Source of the DNA: Gremmenia infestans
Lineage: Eukaryota; Ascomycota; Leotiomycetes; Helotiales; Hamatocanthoscyphaceae
DNA length: 64,000 bases
Direction of reading: 5' to 3'
Assembly: GCA_032629725.1 (NCBI GenBank)
Contig: JAFEVB010000029.1
Span: forward strand, 248,001-312,000
Part shown: positions 22,869-34,803 of the stretch, one piece after another
Numbering within the stretch: position 1 is the stretch's first letter
Layout: every line of letters starts with the position of its first letter
Position numbers and translations under genes: made by a program
The notes under the pieces: model-generated
The model's input: the letters and a program-made list of their open reading frames with translations, nothing else
What the model was told of the DNA's origin: nothing
Database searches by the model: none

Positions 22869-24795
22869 TCATTCTTCAAAAGAAAATCTGTTCTTCCTAT
22901 CCTTGTCGAAGTAATTGCTGTCTTCTTCGCCTGTTTTCGGGTTTTGCACGGGACCCAAAGGACTTTCCATTTCTCTTGCTACGGATTCCCTTGCTGGCAT
23001 CTCATAAATTTGTGGGCTGTCCAATTCGCTTCCCACGGGCTGTGGGCTTGCCAGCTCGGAACCTAGGATCGGTGTCCCTGCAAGTTCAGCGTTCCGTTTC
23101 TCCTGTTCATTTGCAGCAGCCAGTTCAGTGCCTCCGTAATGACCAGACAGTTCGGATTTGTCTTTGGTGGGATCGACTTGCGTAGCATCACCTTGCGCGA
23201 CAGCAGCATACGCCGATGGATCTGTGGTGGGAACATCAGGGGAACTCTCGGAGGCCGGTGCGGCAGGTTTAGGGTGTCGGCGACGGTAGAAAAATAAGTA
23301 GAATAGGAGTGCAGCTCCAAAAATCAAGGCAATACCACCAACAACTCCTCCCACAATCGCACCAACTGGCGTGCTAGTATTCTTATGAGTTTCGGTTACA
23401 GTACCATTTGTGCTCGTAGTATTAGCGGAGGGCGGCAAGATAGATCTGATATCTGACGTGAAAGTCGATGGCCATACACATGGCGCAATGGTGAACTTGG
23501 AACGATCGTAATCTGCCACTATGTATGCTTCTTGCAGGAATGTTCGGCCAAGTGTGTATTGCGTGTCATTTGCTGCGCGCTTCAAGGGGAAATAGTTGAT
23601 CGTTCCGTCTGGAATAACTGGAAACGAGGCGTTTAGATCAAAAGCTTTGTATGGTAATGTTATGTCGAGGTTTTGGCCGCCGCTAGTAGAAAGTGTAAAT
23701 GTGATATTAGGATTTATGTTCTGGAGGGAGGTGTGCATGGTGTCATTGAGGGTATAGATTTCAGTAGTGTCGTTCCAGGTTAAACCAAAGGCGCTCTCGA
23801 ACTTCGTACACACAGCATCAGGGAGATAAATGTAGGGAACGGTAGAGTCTATATATAGCGAGATGGGATCAGATGCCAGCGTCGTGGTTGTAGTAGTTGT
23901 TGTAAGCCCAGTAGGGATGTATTTAATTGCGGAAACCTGGACCAAAAACCGCCGAGAAACATCATCATAGAAGGGGAGAGTAATGTTTTGGGACGAAAAT
24001 CGAGATGCGTCGTAACCCCCGAGAGTAAGACTTCCTTGGACCTTGCTGTATCCTGCATATATTTAGCCCTGATTTATCTCAGTTGAAGTGTCCACTTACT
24101 ATACGCCGCGCCCGCCGTATACCCCCATGAGGTACTTGGGATTCGCGACTGATTGCGGAGGGTTGCCAAATAGCTGGCTTGCGGTTCGTTTAGAGTCGTG
24201 AAATTGCTCGGTGTTGCATCAAGACCGAATACACCTTGCCAATAATCAGGAGCTGCAATGCCAGCAACATTTTGGTTGTCGAGAGATGGTCCGCCACTTC
24301 CTGGATAGCCTAAGGTTACGGTTTCATGGCCATATTGTCCATTCCCTATAGCATCGTCAGTAAGCACACATTCCATTCTACACCTATCGATCTCTGTCTA
24401 CAGCGTCTAGTCTCAGCGTCCAGTCCCAACGTACCTGTATACCCAAGATTCGTTTCCAGCTCAAGCGTGTATAAACCGATGTTTGTCCAGGTTGTCGAAT
24501 TATCAACAGTAAAGATGCCGCCACGATCTTTCGCACAATCCGTTCCATATTTATCGGGGCATCCCTGAGGAACAACAACCCAAACTTCGTTTCCTGCGGT
24601 ACTGACCATAACCCGCGCGGGTTGCGCAGGTGTGCCAACCTCTACGATAAAAGTGCTCCATGAGCCAGCTCCATCATCGTCCCTAAAACAAAAACTGAGC
24701 CTTGGAAGCTATACACTGAGAAGTGGGGAGAATTACCATGCTTGGCTAGTCGACACGGAAATTGGCTGTGGTAGTGAAGATGCCGCGGATGTCAT
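22869..24795 (-). CDS. Aspartic-protease-like (A1 fold) membrane protein
   Basis: Four exons, 24795-24737, 24682-24435, 24345-24100 and 24052-22869, join in phase for 578 residues. The first about 380 residues follow the pepsin-like A1 layout: FIVEVGTPAQPARV, NEVWVVVPQGCP, GYTGNGQYGHETVTLGYPGSGG, SWGYTAGAAY, GSLTLGGYDASRF and a C-terminal lobe with LYIDSTVPYIYLPDAVC. The first active-site DTG is replaced (VSTAGNEVW), while the second lobe keeps Asp, so classical proteolysis is doubtful. N-glycosylation sites are frequent. A transmembrane helix (AIVGGVVGGIALIFGAALLF) is followed by RRRH and a cytosolic Pro/Glu-rich tail. Related ascomycete proteins carry a signal peptide; the start at 24795 lacks one, so a 5' exon may be missing from my model. 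The topology resembles a surface sensor or yapsin-like protein. Confidence 0.75.
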
Positions 24796-24834
24796 ACTCA
24801 AGAATTTACAAGTAATGGAAAGCAATTATTAGGA

Positions 24835-25032
24835 AAGAACAGACACATTAAAGTCACCTCTGGCACCCAGAAACGCAGAAACGCGACTGGAAAAGATGCA
24901 ATCGGGGCTGACGCTAAAGTTCCCGTCTTTCAAATATGCCGTCTTGCAAGATCCTGTGGCTGTGCCGCAATCCAAAGCTTGAGGGACGATCCAGGCCAAG
25001 AACCGCCCGTCGAGGGGTAAATCGCAAATTGA
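24835..25032 (-). other. Uncharacterised short open frame, cysteine-bearing, no ATG
   Basis: About 65 open codons upstream of and on the same strand as the A1-like gene. The translation looks protein-like (RFLAWIVPQALDCGTATGSC, then KTAYLKDGNFSVSPDC), but it has no ATG and is bounded by stops. Splicing to the downstream exon in phase is not obvious. It could be an internal exon of a decayed secreted-protein gene. I do not recognise the family. Confidence 0.3.
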
Positions 25033-25922
25033 GGTCTAGTACGAACTCAGCTTTCCGCGGAGTGGCTAGAGACTAGCTATATTTCGTCCCTACAGTCTCC
25101 ATATGCCGTTATGATTGGCCAAGGTCGTGGATAAGTGGCCTGAGCGGCCATTTAGCCCAGTACTTGTAGTGCAGCAGTAAGAGGCTTGATTGGGAGCGAA
25201 ATACGGGAGGCTGTCGAGTCTTAGCTTATCTCCTCAACTAGCTTCCAAAAGGGGTTAGAATCGTGAGTTTATTTCAGTAGTACTGGACTATCCGCCACAG
25301 CCCTGCGAAATGGATACTCAAAGTGGGTTGTTACAAGCCACCGGCGTCTGGGAGCTCGTAGAAACGTAAAAGGCACCAAGTAACAGAAGATTTAAATTCC
25401 TTCAGACCTACTTAGATCCGTACAAAAATAATTTACAAAATTCACAATGGAAAGAGAATGTTTACGGAAGCATTGTGTGGTGTCCCTTACCAACATAGCT
25501 TATGCGCAAAGACATGGGTAACCATGCGGCAAATCTCAACTGAAGCGCTGGCAGGCGGCTGAAGATAGACCCAAGCTGGGCTGAATATCAAGTGCCCCTC
25601 GCCCACATATGCATATGCTGGGAAGCCCCTGTTGCTGATCCTGCCCTGGGTCTTTTTTAAGACAATTCGACCCAATCAGACTCTTTCCTTCTCCGGACCC
25701 CATATTTGACTTTGGCTTGTTTCCTGTTTCCAGAATTTTAGTGCGTGAATTATGTCTTGCTAGCCATAGTTCTGCATGTAAGCACTTGCAAAGTTGAGAT
25801 GTGAGATGTGAGATGTACCCAGTCCTAAGCTCGCGAACGAGATCCTCATCTTGCAGCGAGACTCGAGTTGTGCTTCAACTTCTTTCTACGCTCGACGAGT
25901 ATCTGACCAGCAGAACAGAGCC
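25033..25922. other. Intergenic, no feature recognised
   Basis: About 0.9 kb between divergent surface-protein genes. The last part should hold the promoter of the GPI-anchored protein gene. Confidence 0.35.
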
Positions 25923-28238
25923 ATGTTGTCCTCGATATCCTTCATAGTCACTTTGTTTTGCGCTCAACAAGTCTCTTGTCAGGTCTTTCCCAGAGGTTAG
26001 TCTACCATTTCAGTGGCCTAGAGAAACTGTTTTCCATCTAACAATTATAGTGACCTCAACATTTCACAACTCAACAACGAGCTCCGACAGCTCACCAACT
26101 GCGTTTCCTACCTGCTGCTATCTTGATTCATTCGAAGTCCAGAAGTTGATATGGTATTCTAGCAGTATCAACGTTACTGTCAAGACTGTATCAACCATAG
26201 TGTACCAATATGACAACACTGCAGTGACAAGTCTCAAAACGATTCTGGTCAATAACTCGTTGCCTACTGGCTTATTCGACAGCGGATTCGCGTCAGAAGT
26301 GTTAAGCAATTACCCTGAAGTACCAACGGACCTGGTAGAAGGAGATGGTCCGTATAATGGAGGATACGAAAGACAGTCATCCCTCCTCATCGGTACAGCC
26401 TACACTGACCCGTATGGTGCTGTGTACCAATCGCCGACACCTGTGTGGATATACCCAGAGGTACAATATGCTACCCTCGACCCAACACTATCTAATGGGG
26501 TTCCCGGGTGTCCTCCCGCTTCTTCAGCATTACCTGGGGATGGCTCAGAGGTCAATATATATCCTTCTGGTAGGTAACGGGTCTTTTCACTCCCTGGGCG
26601 TAGAGAAACCCCTAGTCGCATTATTTGAAGATAGTCTTGTTGATAAAAGAAGGAAGACTAACGAATGCAGGCTTTTATCTGGCTGGAAACACCAGCAGTT
26701 TCGCTCCCGAAGGTGAACTTTTCGAGACGCTTCCTACGGAGCTAAGAAATTGGATGGCGTCTCATGTCCCGCCGAATACCTCCGCATTCTTGTCTAATCT
26801 CGCTACCTGCACGATGGGCCTTGGAGACGGTATTCCAGTAGCTCACATACCCGTCAACCAGCTCACCGCCGAAGCAACGACTACTACTACAATGACAGGG
26901 AATCTCGGCAGTGTATCGGCAACCACATCCAGCAACCCAGTTGCCCAAACAGAAGTGACAAGTTCGACTGCCGTTTCGCCAACGAACACACCTTCTCCGA
27001 GTAGCCAGCCACCAATCGTGACATCGTCATCTGCTCCCGAACCTGTCGTTACCACAAGCAGCGCTCCACCTGTTTCTGTTTCTAGCAGTGCCCCAGGACC
27101 AGTTGGGACAACGAGTATTCCACCGGTCGTTGTTTCCAGTGCTCCGGGACCAGTGACAACGAGTAATCCTCCAGCAGTGGGGAACCAAGTCTCGAGCACC
27201 GTGGTAGGGAATGGAGGGACCCAGAATCCCGCAAGTGGAACCAGTGCACTAGTTCCAGCTCCCGCAAGCCAATCTTCCGTGAACCAAGTCTTCACAGCAG
27301 GAGGTTCAACGCTCTCCGGCAATCCCTCAGTTGGCTTCGTTATCGGGAGCTCGACCCTCACGCCAGGGGGCACTGTGGTTATATCAAGTGCTGGCGGTGC
27401 CCCTACTACCTATGTCCTCCCTAGCAGCGGATCAGCAGTAATTGTCAACGGCGCAACCCAAACCATCCAAAGTGCAAATACCCCCGCACCAAGCCCAAAT
27501 CTCATCCTCGGCTCTTCGACCATCGTGGCCAACTCCGCATCTGCTTTCGTGATAGGATCTCAGACTCTAACGCCTGGTGGTATAATCACAGTCTCATCCG
27601 CTGGATCTGCACCCACGACATATGCACTCCCCAATTCAGGCGGCGCTATAATCATCAACGGCGCCACTTCATCCCTAGATGTCCCTGTAGCTGGAGCTTC
27701 TCCAACCAAAGCCGTTATCACGGTTGGATCCTCAACCATTACCGCAAACTCCGCATCTGCATTCGTGATAGGATCCCAGACGCTAACTCCCGGTGGTACA
27801 ATCACCATTTCCCCCGCCGGAGCCGCACCCACGACATACGCGCTCCCCACATCAGGTGGTGCTATAATAATCAACGGCGCCACTTCAGTCCTTAGCGCCT
27901 CCCCGTCTCCAGCCAGCAAGCCCATCCTCGTATTCGGGTCCTCGACCATCACCGCAAACTCGGCATCAGGCTTCGTTATCGGGAGCCAAACGCTGACGCC
28001 CGGAGGCGTAGTGACGGCTTCGGGCGAGACGCTGAGTCTGGCGGCTGGGGGGAGCAGTGTTGTGGTTGTGAGTGGGGGGACGACTCAGACGTCGAGTTTG
28101 GGGGGTGTTATTGCTAGTGTGGGGGGGTTTGCAACCGGGGCGCCGGCTCATTATACCGGGTCTGGAGTTGTGGCGAATAGGGTTGGGGCTGGGCTGTTAG
28201 CGGTTCTGGGGGGAATGGTTGGTGTTATGTTAACGTGA
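25923..28238 (+). CDS. GPI-anchored cell-wall protein with ~70-residue tandem repeats
   Basis: Exons 25923-25995, 26051-26569 and 26671-28238 give 719 residues. A signal peptide starts the protein (MLSSISFIVTLFCAQQVSCQ). A Cys-bearing N-terminal region of about 220 residues follows, whose family I do not know. Then comes a Ser/Thr/Pro-rich stalk (many TSS, APGP, PVVVSS blocks) and about four repeats of roughly 70 residues (27300-28060) built on SAFVIGSQTLTPGGTI, PTTYALP and SGGAIIINGATS. The C-terminus has a hydrophobic tail (NRVGAGLLAVLGGMVGVMLT) that fits a GPI-addition signal. Heavy O-glycosylation and covalent wall attachment are expected. Repeat number may vary between strains. Function is likely adhesion or wall structure, by analogy only. 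Confidence 0.8.
27300..28060 (+). repeat. Intragenic tandem repeats, period about 210 bp
   Basis: Four imperfect copies of an in-frame unit of about 210 bp in the GPI-protein gene. Units 2-4 are close to each other (each with SSTI.ANSAS.FVIGSQTL); unit 1 is more diverged. Confidence 0.8.
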
Positions 28239-28426
28239 TGTAATATTGATGAATATTTGATGAGTTGAAAAATATGTTGCAGAGTAATGATGAATGAAGG
28301 CAAGATTTAATGTTAGAAACAGGACTGAGGAAATGAATGAAAATGGATGAATGAACATCTAGAAATCGAATTTCATGGAATCTATGTCTTTTCGGGATCT
28401 TATAAAGTTGTAACACCACCAGCACT

Positions 28427-30168
28427 TTATGGCTCGTAAGGTGATTTGGCTCTTGACCCAGTCAAGGGAACACCACCATCCTCAGTAACGAGAATGGCAT
28501 CTTCGATCCTGACACCATAGCCGACGTCTCTGCCGAGACTTTTTGCTTGCTCCGTGGTGACATATATCCCCTTTTCAATTAGTCAGCATTCCTTATACCC
28601 CTCGACTTGCATCTCACTTACCGGCTCATTTGTAACCACCTCTCCAGCCTTCAGCTTCTCTGCATTGGCCCCATTCAAATACGGATGCTCGTGCATTTCC
28701 AATCCCAAGCCATGTCCAAGTCGATGCGTGAAGAACTCCCCGGACCCAGCATTGGTAATCACGGCTCTTGATGCTGCATCGACGTCCGAGCACGTCTCGT
28801 TGACTTTCATGAGTGAGATGGCTGCTGACTGCGATGCATGGACAACTTGCCACACTTCCCAAAGATATTTCGAAACATTGCCGGCAGACGGCAAGACTGT
28901 GCGCGTAACATCGCTTCCGTAGTCGTAGAGTTTCGATCCGATATCAATCAGGACGAATTCGCCATCGCTAAGCGTCTTTCCCAAGGACCCTCCATGAGGA
29001 TTTGCAGCTTGCTCGCCAAAAAGTATAATCGCCCAGTACCCCTCCCCAACACCAGCTCTCGAAAACAGAGTCTCCGCAGCATCAAAAACCGCTTCTTGCG
29101 TCATCCCAATCTTGATACATTTCTGCAGCGAGCGGACCAACTCGAGGGTAAACTCATTGATGCCTCTTAAGATCGCTAGCTCGCCCTCCGTCTTCACAGC
29201 TCTCAGTTGCTGAACCTCCTTGCTCATACCCACAACTTCCACTCCCGCCTCCTCTAATCCCGCTGCGATCATGTACCTCACATGCTCATCCAGCATTACT
29301 TTCTTAAATCCCGTCTCCCTCTTCAACACCTCATACGGGACCTCTTCTTCCTTCCACTCGTAAACACTCTTGCTCTCATATACCATTTCCAGTCCTGCGA
29401 TACGCCCGAGCTCGAATTTGGGCGCCAGATATGAGAATTCGCCATTCTTGGAGATGAGCACGAGGAACGGGCGTTCGGAAAGCTCGAATGAGGATGAGAT
29501 GTTGGCGTAGTAGCTAGTTGATGCGGATGGCTCGGCGATAAAGGCATCCACTCCTGCTGCATCCAGCGCAGCTGCTAGCTTTGCTTGCCGGGAGAGGAAT
29601 TCTTTGCGGGAGATTGCAGGAACGTCTAGGAGTGAGACATGGGATTGAAGGGTTTTCCAAGAGCAGGTTTCGAGCGATGATGAGGGAAGGCTTTTGAAAG
29701 CTTGGAAAGGATGGGCAGGTTTGACGGTGAAGTATGCGCTGATGGCGTACACGAGTGCTAAGGAAAAGATGCCATTGATGATAGCGTTTCGAATGGCAAC
29801 CTTCCAAGAGTGCTTCCTGGTGCTCAAGATGTCCTCTCCTAGCAAGAGTGATGAATTAATATTTCTCTTGGAAGGTAAACCGGCCGCCTTTGGGTACGAA
29901 CTGCCGGATATTAGCTTCGGGTCTCGAGAGGCTGCATGTGACCTTACCTGATAACATGTTCGTGGAATTGAGGAGTATTCCCGACAAATTGCTGTGTGAC
30001 AGGAATCGCCTCTGGATTGTTTAGCGCTTCCACTACAAGATTGGACTTAGGCTTCTTCAAATCTTTTGTCCAAGCAGCAGCTTCCGCGGCATTCTTCTGC
30101 CACGCCGCTTCGGCTTCCGCCTGCTCTATTGCCGCCGCCTGTTCGGCCTTCCATCGCTCGGCGTCCAT
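28427..30168 (-). CDS. Membrane-anchored M24 (Xaa-Pro aminopeptidase-like) metallopeptidase
   Basis: Exons 30168-29948, 29900-28622 and 28570-28427 give 547 residues, all in phase. The M24 'pita-bread' domain has its full metal set: Asp in FVLIDIGSK and YGSDVTRT, His in THRLGHGLGLEMHEHP, Glu in TNEPGIYVTTEQ and Glu in GVRIEDAILV. A creatinase-type N-domain precedes it (LSRQAKLAAALDAAGVDAF). A hydrophobic segment (NGIFSLALVYAISAYF) at about residue 110 predicts a type II membrane protein. The first about 95 residues are an Ala/Glu-rich helix. The 47-bp intron 29901-29947 (GTAAGG donor, GCTAAT branch, CAG acceptor) joins this N-terminal exon in frame to the M24 part, which has no ATG of its own. 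Upstream of 30168 the frame stays open but has no ATG, so a further 5' exon is possible. Activity: removal of N-terminal residues before proline. Confidence 0.8.
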
Positions 30169-31636
30169 CGGTTGCTTGGCGTTGGTAATGCCTTTGACTT
30201 CTGCACTCCTCTTCTCTTGCTTGGCGCTGTTCTCCTGTCTACTTGATAGGCTGTTTGCGATCTCTAGGAATAAGGGGGAGCTTATGTGGCGTTACGATTA
30301 TTGGTCGTGATAGCTTGACGTTGAAGAAAAGGCGGGGTCGGATTGTTGCCCCGCCAGATCTCACGTGATGAACACCCCTTTTCAATTCCACGGATGTCAA
30401 TACAGGAGTGTGTAATATTTGTCTAGCTATACACGACTGAAGTCAATCGCTATTAATTAACCAAACAAGCGATTTTCTTTGTAAATACTAGTCTCGCATT
30501 GGATGGATTTGTTATTGTGTTCACCGAAACATTCAATGATTCCCCGGTGATTCAGGAAACCAACGCATAAATATTTCCTGAACTGCTTTTAATTTCCAAA
30601 TACATATGCCAACTGGATTGATAGGTGGACAGTAAAAAGAATGTAAAGACATCTTCCGCAAGACAAAACTTTTCCCCGATGCTATAAAGAACAACCCCGT
30701 ATATCATTTACCAGTAACCAGTCCCGCTTCCAACCGGCACTTCCCTACACTTTGAAGAAACCTCTTAGTTTTATCGGTTCATAGATTCATCTAAATCCAT
30801 CTTCTGTATAGAATAATATCGAAAAATAGAAGGGTGGGGGAAATAGGCCGTTTGAAATTAGGAAGTGGTTCTATCTACGAGCAAAATCATATCATTGCAA
30901 TTTCAGGTTCAGAGCACTGAATAGCTACAACGTTTAATTCCGTTTTTAGAACTCTTTCGAGCAAGGATATCAGCACTTGTTCTCCTAAAAGCCAAATCGA
31001 AAATCGCCGCTCTCGCTTAGGCCATCTACACCAGCACCCATCCCAATAAACATATATTTCTTAAAAGAAAAGGCAAAAGAAAAGAAGTTTTCAAAAGAGA
31101 CAAAGGAACGAATGGCAAAACTCTGACCACAAAAGATCTAGACCACCTGTCTTAGATCCGTTTAACACTATGTTTCGAGCTTTGTGATCAGTAGAACCCC
31201 CAAACCCGAAGGGTTGGGATTTTTATTCGAGATTGGCGACTGGGTGGGCAGTTTGAGATCATGCTGAACAGCCATGTTTACATCTTGGCTGATGTCCAAT
31301 TCATAGTCATAGCGGGCTTTGGTCGGTAATGTTCCACACTCAAATAGTCGCATGCTAGAAGGTCCAAATAGGTAAATAAGTTTGAAATTGGATGCTGGGG
31401 ATTTTAAGGTTATTAAACCAACTGAGAACTGGCATCACTGGAAACATAAGCTGAGTAGGCTCTTAAAGTAGCTAGTTTTATTTGTTTGAGGCTCTCTTAG
31501 AGTAAGCTTTGATATCACAGACAGACCGGTTGCTACACTCTTTGTAGCTCTGCCTAAGAGCCATCCATCTCACAGTTCATCGCTATATAAATCCGGCCAC
31601 TCAATGTCTTCCAAGTTACTTCCACGGCTCTGAATA
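30169..31636. other. Intergenic, AT-rich; E-box-type motif near the M24 start
   Basis: About 1.5 kb. Apart from the CACGTG element at 30361 nothing is recognised; a 61-codon frame at 31168-31353 (minus) is not supported. Confidence 0.4.
30361..30383 (+). promoter_or_regulatory. TCACGTGA...ACCCCTTTT motif, copy 1
   Basis: The palindrome TCACGTGA is followed after a few bases by ACCCCTTTTC. The same composite occurs at 48886, 50019 and (reverse) 59320. This copy is about 190 bp upstream of the M24 gene start. CACGTG is the core bound by bHLH factors such as Cbf1; a role here is inference. Confidence 0.5.
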
Positions 31637-32421
31637 CTATGGATCAGTATTTCGGTTGTTCCATGTGTTCCATGGAAGCTTGCCGTGAAGTTTGCAATCA
31701 TCTCTATTGCATCCATCCTTACCACTTTCCAACCTCATGTGTTTCTCAATACCAACCAGTACTTCAGACTTGAACACCTCATGGCTCGCTACAACTTTCC
31801 CAAAAGCACGAAAGCCCTTCAAAGAGTCGTCGCCCGACTCCCAAGATGAGTAAAAGATATATACAGCCCTTGCCACGATCCTAGCACGCAGTAGCGAGCC
31901 ATCTGCCGTATTATCGTACGCTAATCGAATACCCTCCAAAGATATAAGTGTTGCGCTCGTGCCATCATGACAGGTGCTCCATTCCGACAGAGCTTCGGAC
32001 GCAAGCTGTACAAGGTTCATCTTGTCGGCCAAGATCCAGAGACCAAAGTACTTCAAGTCTCGTAGAGGGAGCGAGAATTCTATGCAGTGGTCGCATGTGC
32101 ATCTTAGCCCTCCGGTGTACACCCAATCAACTAACAACCCAAATGAATCTGCCCTGTCGTCTGGTAGGTATATTTCCTTCGTGATGCTTTCTTTGAAGCC
32201 GCTCTTGAAAGCTGCTCTGAAGAACGGAATGCGATCACAGAGCAGTTCTTCATTAAGGATCCACGTCTTGAGTTCGGGTCCGACGAAGACTTTGATAGTG
32301 TTGTTAGTGGTAAGATATCTGGACTTGCTATTAGTCAAAAACCATCATTGTGATCTTGAAGTACTTGCTCGTTTATCGGGCGGCGTTTCGGCTCTTCTAG
32401 ACGTAAGGTGGGCAGCATCAT
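31637..32421 (-). CDS. BTB/POZ-domain protein 1
   Basis: Exons 32421-32369 and 32318-31637 give 244 residues. The BTB fold is seen at residues about 18-120: NTIKVFVG, TWILNEELLCDRIPFFRAAF, KSGFKESITKEIYLPDD and FGLLVDWVYTGGL. BTB domains mediate dimerisation and often recruit Cullin-3 or chromatin partners. This gene has no other known domain. The C-terminal part resembles the neighbouring BTB2 (SLEGIRLAYDNTADGSLLRA versus SPEGIAFVYENTIESSPLRA). The intron has a GC donor (GCAAGT) and a CCAG acceptor; the splice is phase 2, inside the same codon (after AAC GA) as in BTB2 and BTB3. The CDS length confirms the frame. Confidence 0.82.
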
Positions 32422-33033
32422 AATGGTTAGACGGATTGAGATGAGGTGGTGGTAGTATGTGTGTATCTTGCAATGGTCCTTAAGTTATTGTCTAGAGAGT
32501 CCTTGTCGAGGTTGATAGAAGGGAAAACTCGCCGTGAGTAAATATAGTTGTTGCGGGGTGCAGAACATGAGGAGCGCTAAACCTAATCTGGTCCAACTAG
32601 ACCCCCTCTTGCACTGCTTCCTAAGCATATTGATTCATTAATTCATTCCATTACCGTCCTATATGAGTTGAAGACTATCTAGGTACCAGGTAGGTATTCA
32701 ATCAAGTTATGTCATACACATGACACCTGGCATTGCGAAGGCCCTATCCTAATATGCAGTCTCCTGCTATAAGTAGGAATACGGCAAGGCAGAAGGTGTT
32801 GTTTGAGACTGACGTATGTAAAAGAAACGCCACAAATGAATTAGTCTCATAACGTGATGACTTTTATTTGATTTTCTCGACAACTTCTCAGAATGCTTTC
32901 ACTATAAAGTGGAGATGGAATGACTTGTCAAGTTTGCAATCATCTCCGGAAACATAATCTATCCTGTGCAACCTCAAGCCCATACAAGACAATCCATCCA
33001 GGGTATCTACTAACTCCATTTCTTTCGAGAATG
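32422..33033. other. Intergenic between BTB1 and BTB2
   Basis: About 610 bp; nothing recognised beyond BTB1's presumed promoter. Confidence 0.4.
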
Positions 33034-33924
33034 CTACCAAGCATCATCCCGAACCGTCAAAACAGAATGCACTCGACACGAGGTTATCTGGCAATGCTTG
33101 CCTATTATACTAGAGTGCTCAAAACCCCCCGCCAACAAATCAACCGCAAAGCTCAAATGGCTAGAGCTGATGTTCCTTAAGTCGTCGAGATCTATCTTGA
33201 CCCCATCTGCCCTGGTATAGTACTGCTCTATCGTAAGCCTGATCACCTTGGCACGCAGTGGTGAGGATTCGATCGTATTCTCATACACAAACGCAATACC
33301 CTCAGGCGAGAACTTGATCCCTGAGCTCCAGAAGCACTCTTGAAGCCTATTCAAAACAGCGATCCCCAGTACCTCGAGTCCGATCTTGTCAGCGAACACC
33401 CAGAGGGCAAAGAGCTCGATGTCAAAAGGCTCGTGGGGGTGCTTGATGACGGAGTCGTATGATGTTACCATGTGCTCGTCGCAGATGTCGCAAAGGATGG
33501 AATTGGTGTAGAGCCAGTCGACGAACATAGCAAAGACTTTCGGGTGGTCCTCGGGCATTTCCATGACTTTCTCTCGACCCTCCCTGAAGTCGGATTTGAA
33601 TGCTGCTTGGAAGTAGGGAGCCCGATCGCACAACAGGTCCTCGTTCAAGACCCATTGTACTTGCTTTGGTCCGACCAAGATGGTGACGTGGTTGCGTTGC
33701 TTGAGATAGCTGTTTGGCAATTGTGGTTAACAAGTAATCAGGGTGAAGGATTGTGGGACGGAGTACTCGTTCAACGGTCGTCCCTTTTGTTTGCTCGATT
33801 CTGATGTATTGTCTCTCTCCTCTCCTGAGGCCTCACTCGTGTTCCTTGAAGCCATTTTGCTGTCTCTCTCCTCTCCCAAGTCCTCAACTGTGTCCCACGA
33901 AGCCATGCTATCTCGATTTTCCAC
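33034..33924 (-). CDS. BTB/POZ-domain protein 2
   Basis: Exons 33924-33767 and 33709-33034 give 277 residues. Exon 1 encodes a charged Ser/Glu-rich leader with a small internal repeat (EERDSKMASRNTSEASGEERD). The BTB domain follows directly after the intron: HVTILVG, QWVLNEDLLCDRAPYFQAAF, KSDFREGREKVMEMPEDHP and FAMFVDWLYTNSILC. The C-terminal region has FALWVFADKIGLEVLGIAVL and SPEGIAFVYENT, shared with BTB1, and ends with a Cys/His stretch (GKHCQITSCRVHS) also present in BTB1 and BTB4 as a CxxDCxxH-type ending. The intron (57 bp) sits at the family position. Confidence 0.85.
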
Positions 33925-34803
33925 GTCGTCAAAGCCAAAGACCGTGATTAAGAGTGAACATTATCGCAAACCCTGTACACGAGAACCAGATCAATATTCT
34001 TCCAAGCCAGAAAGAATATCCTAGCGTATAAACATCGCGCACCGCCCCCATTCACCCCACTCCATCCCATTCATTTAAAATGCCACTCGTCCTTCGATCT
34101 TGCGACGCCGACGCATTCACTTCAGCAGACTCCGACGACATGTACTTACTTTTGCGATGACATATAGAGATTTAGATACAAATAACCTTAAGCTAGAAAG
34201 GAGAGGGAGGGATTTCTGTAAGTGAGCGAGTACCGGATGGAAACTCATCGTCCTAATGATCTTCGGGTACCGCATGCAAGCAATTAGTATTCTCTGGTAC
34301 TGTCTACACAAACATCCGAGACGGTTACAAAGTAGATTTGCTCAAAACATGATTCGCCGGGAAATAGTCGCTGCGACGAAGTCACGTGTATGCACGCACC
34401 AATATTTACTCATGCATTTGATGGCGCTTTTCGTGGGTGGAGAGGTACCTACCCACCTGGAGGTTATCCTGTTTTCATAGCTTAGCTAGGTATCTAAAGG
34501 TAAAACGAACCCTAGAGCGGCTACCTTGGCTATCTCTAAACAGCACGTAACATACGAGGACCTAAAGACGACTTCACTTCACATCCTGTGGGCTAGGACC
34601 GGAAAAGACGTAATCGGCAGCGTAAATGATGGGGATGGAGCTAGGAGAGAGACTCGTAGCTGTTAAAGCTTACTGTATGCAATGTTCATGCGAGTAATGA
34701 ATATAAATTGCCTGCCTCCAAGTGCAAATACTAACGCCAAGTAAAATCCCATTTCAATCAATCTATTTCCCCTTCATATTCCCAATCCCAAAAACCCCCA
34801 AAC
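33925..34803. other. Intergenic, no feature recognised
   Basis: About 880 bp between BTB2 and the first Myb/SANT-like gene. No coding signal is seen. Confidence 0.4.

Noticed and set aside
26843..27373. 176-codon minus-strand frame
   Set aside because: Antisense of the Ser/Thr/Pro-rich repeats of the GPI protein, a common artefact of low-complexity DNA.
29944..30168. Separate 74-residue gene upstream of the M24 peptidase
   Set aside because: A well-formed 47-bp intron joins it in frame to the M24 exon, which itself lacks an ATG; one gene is more economical.
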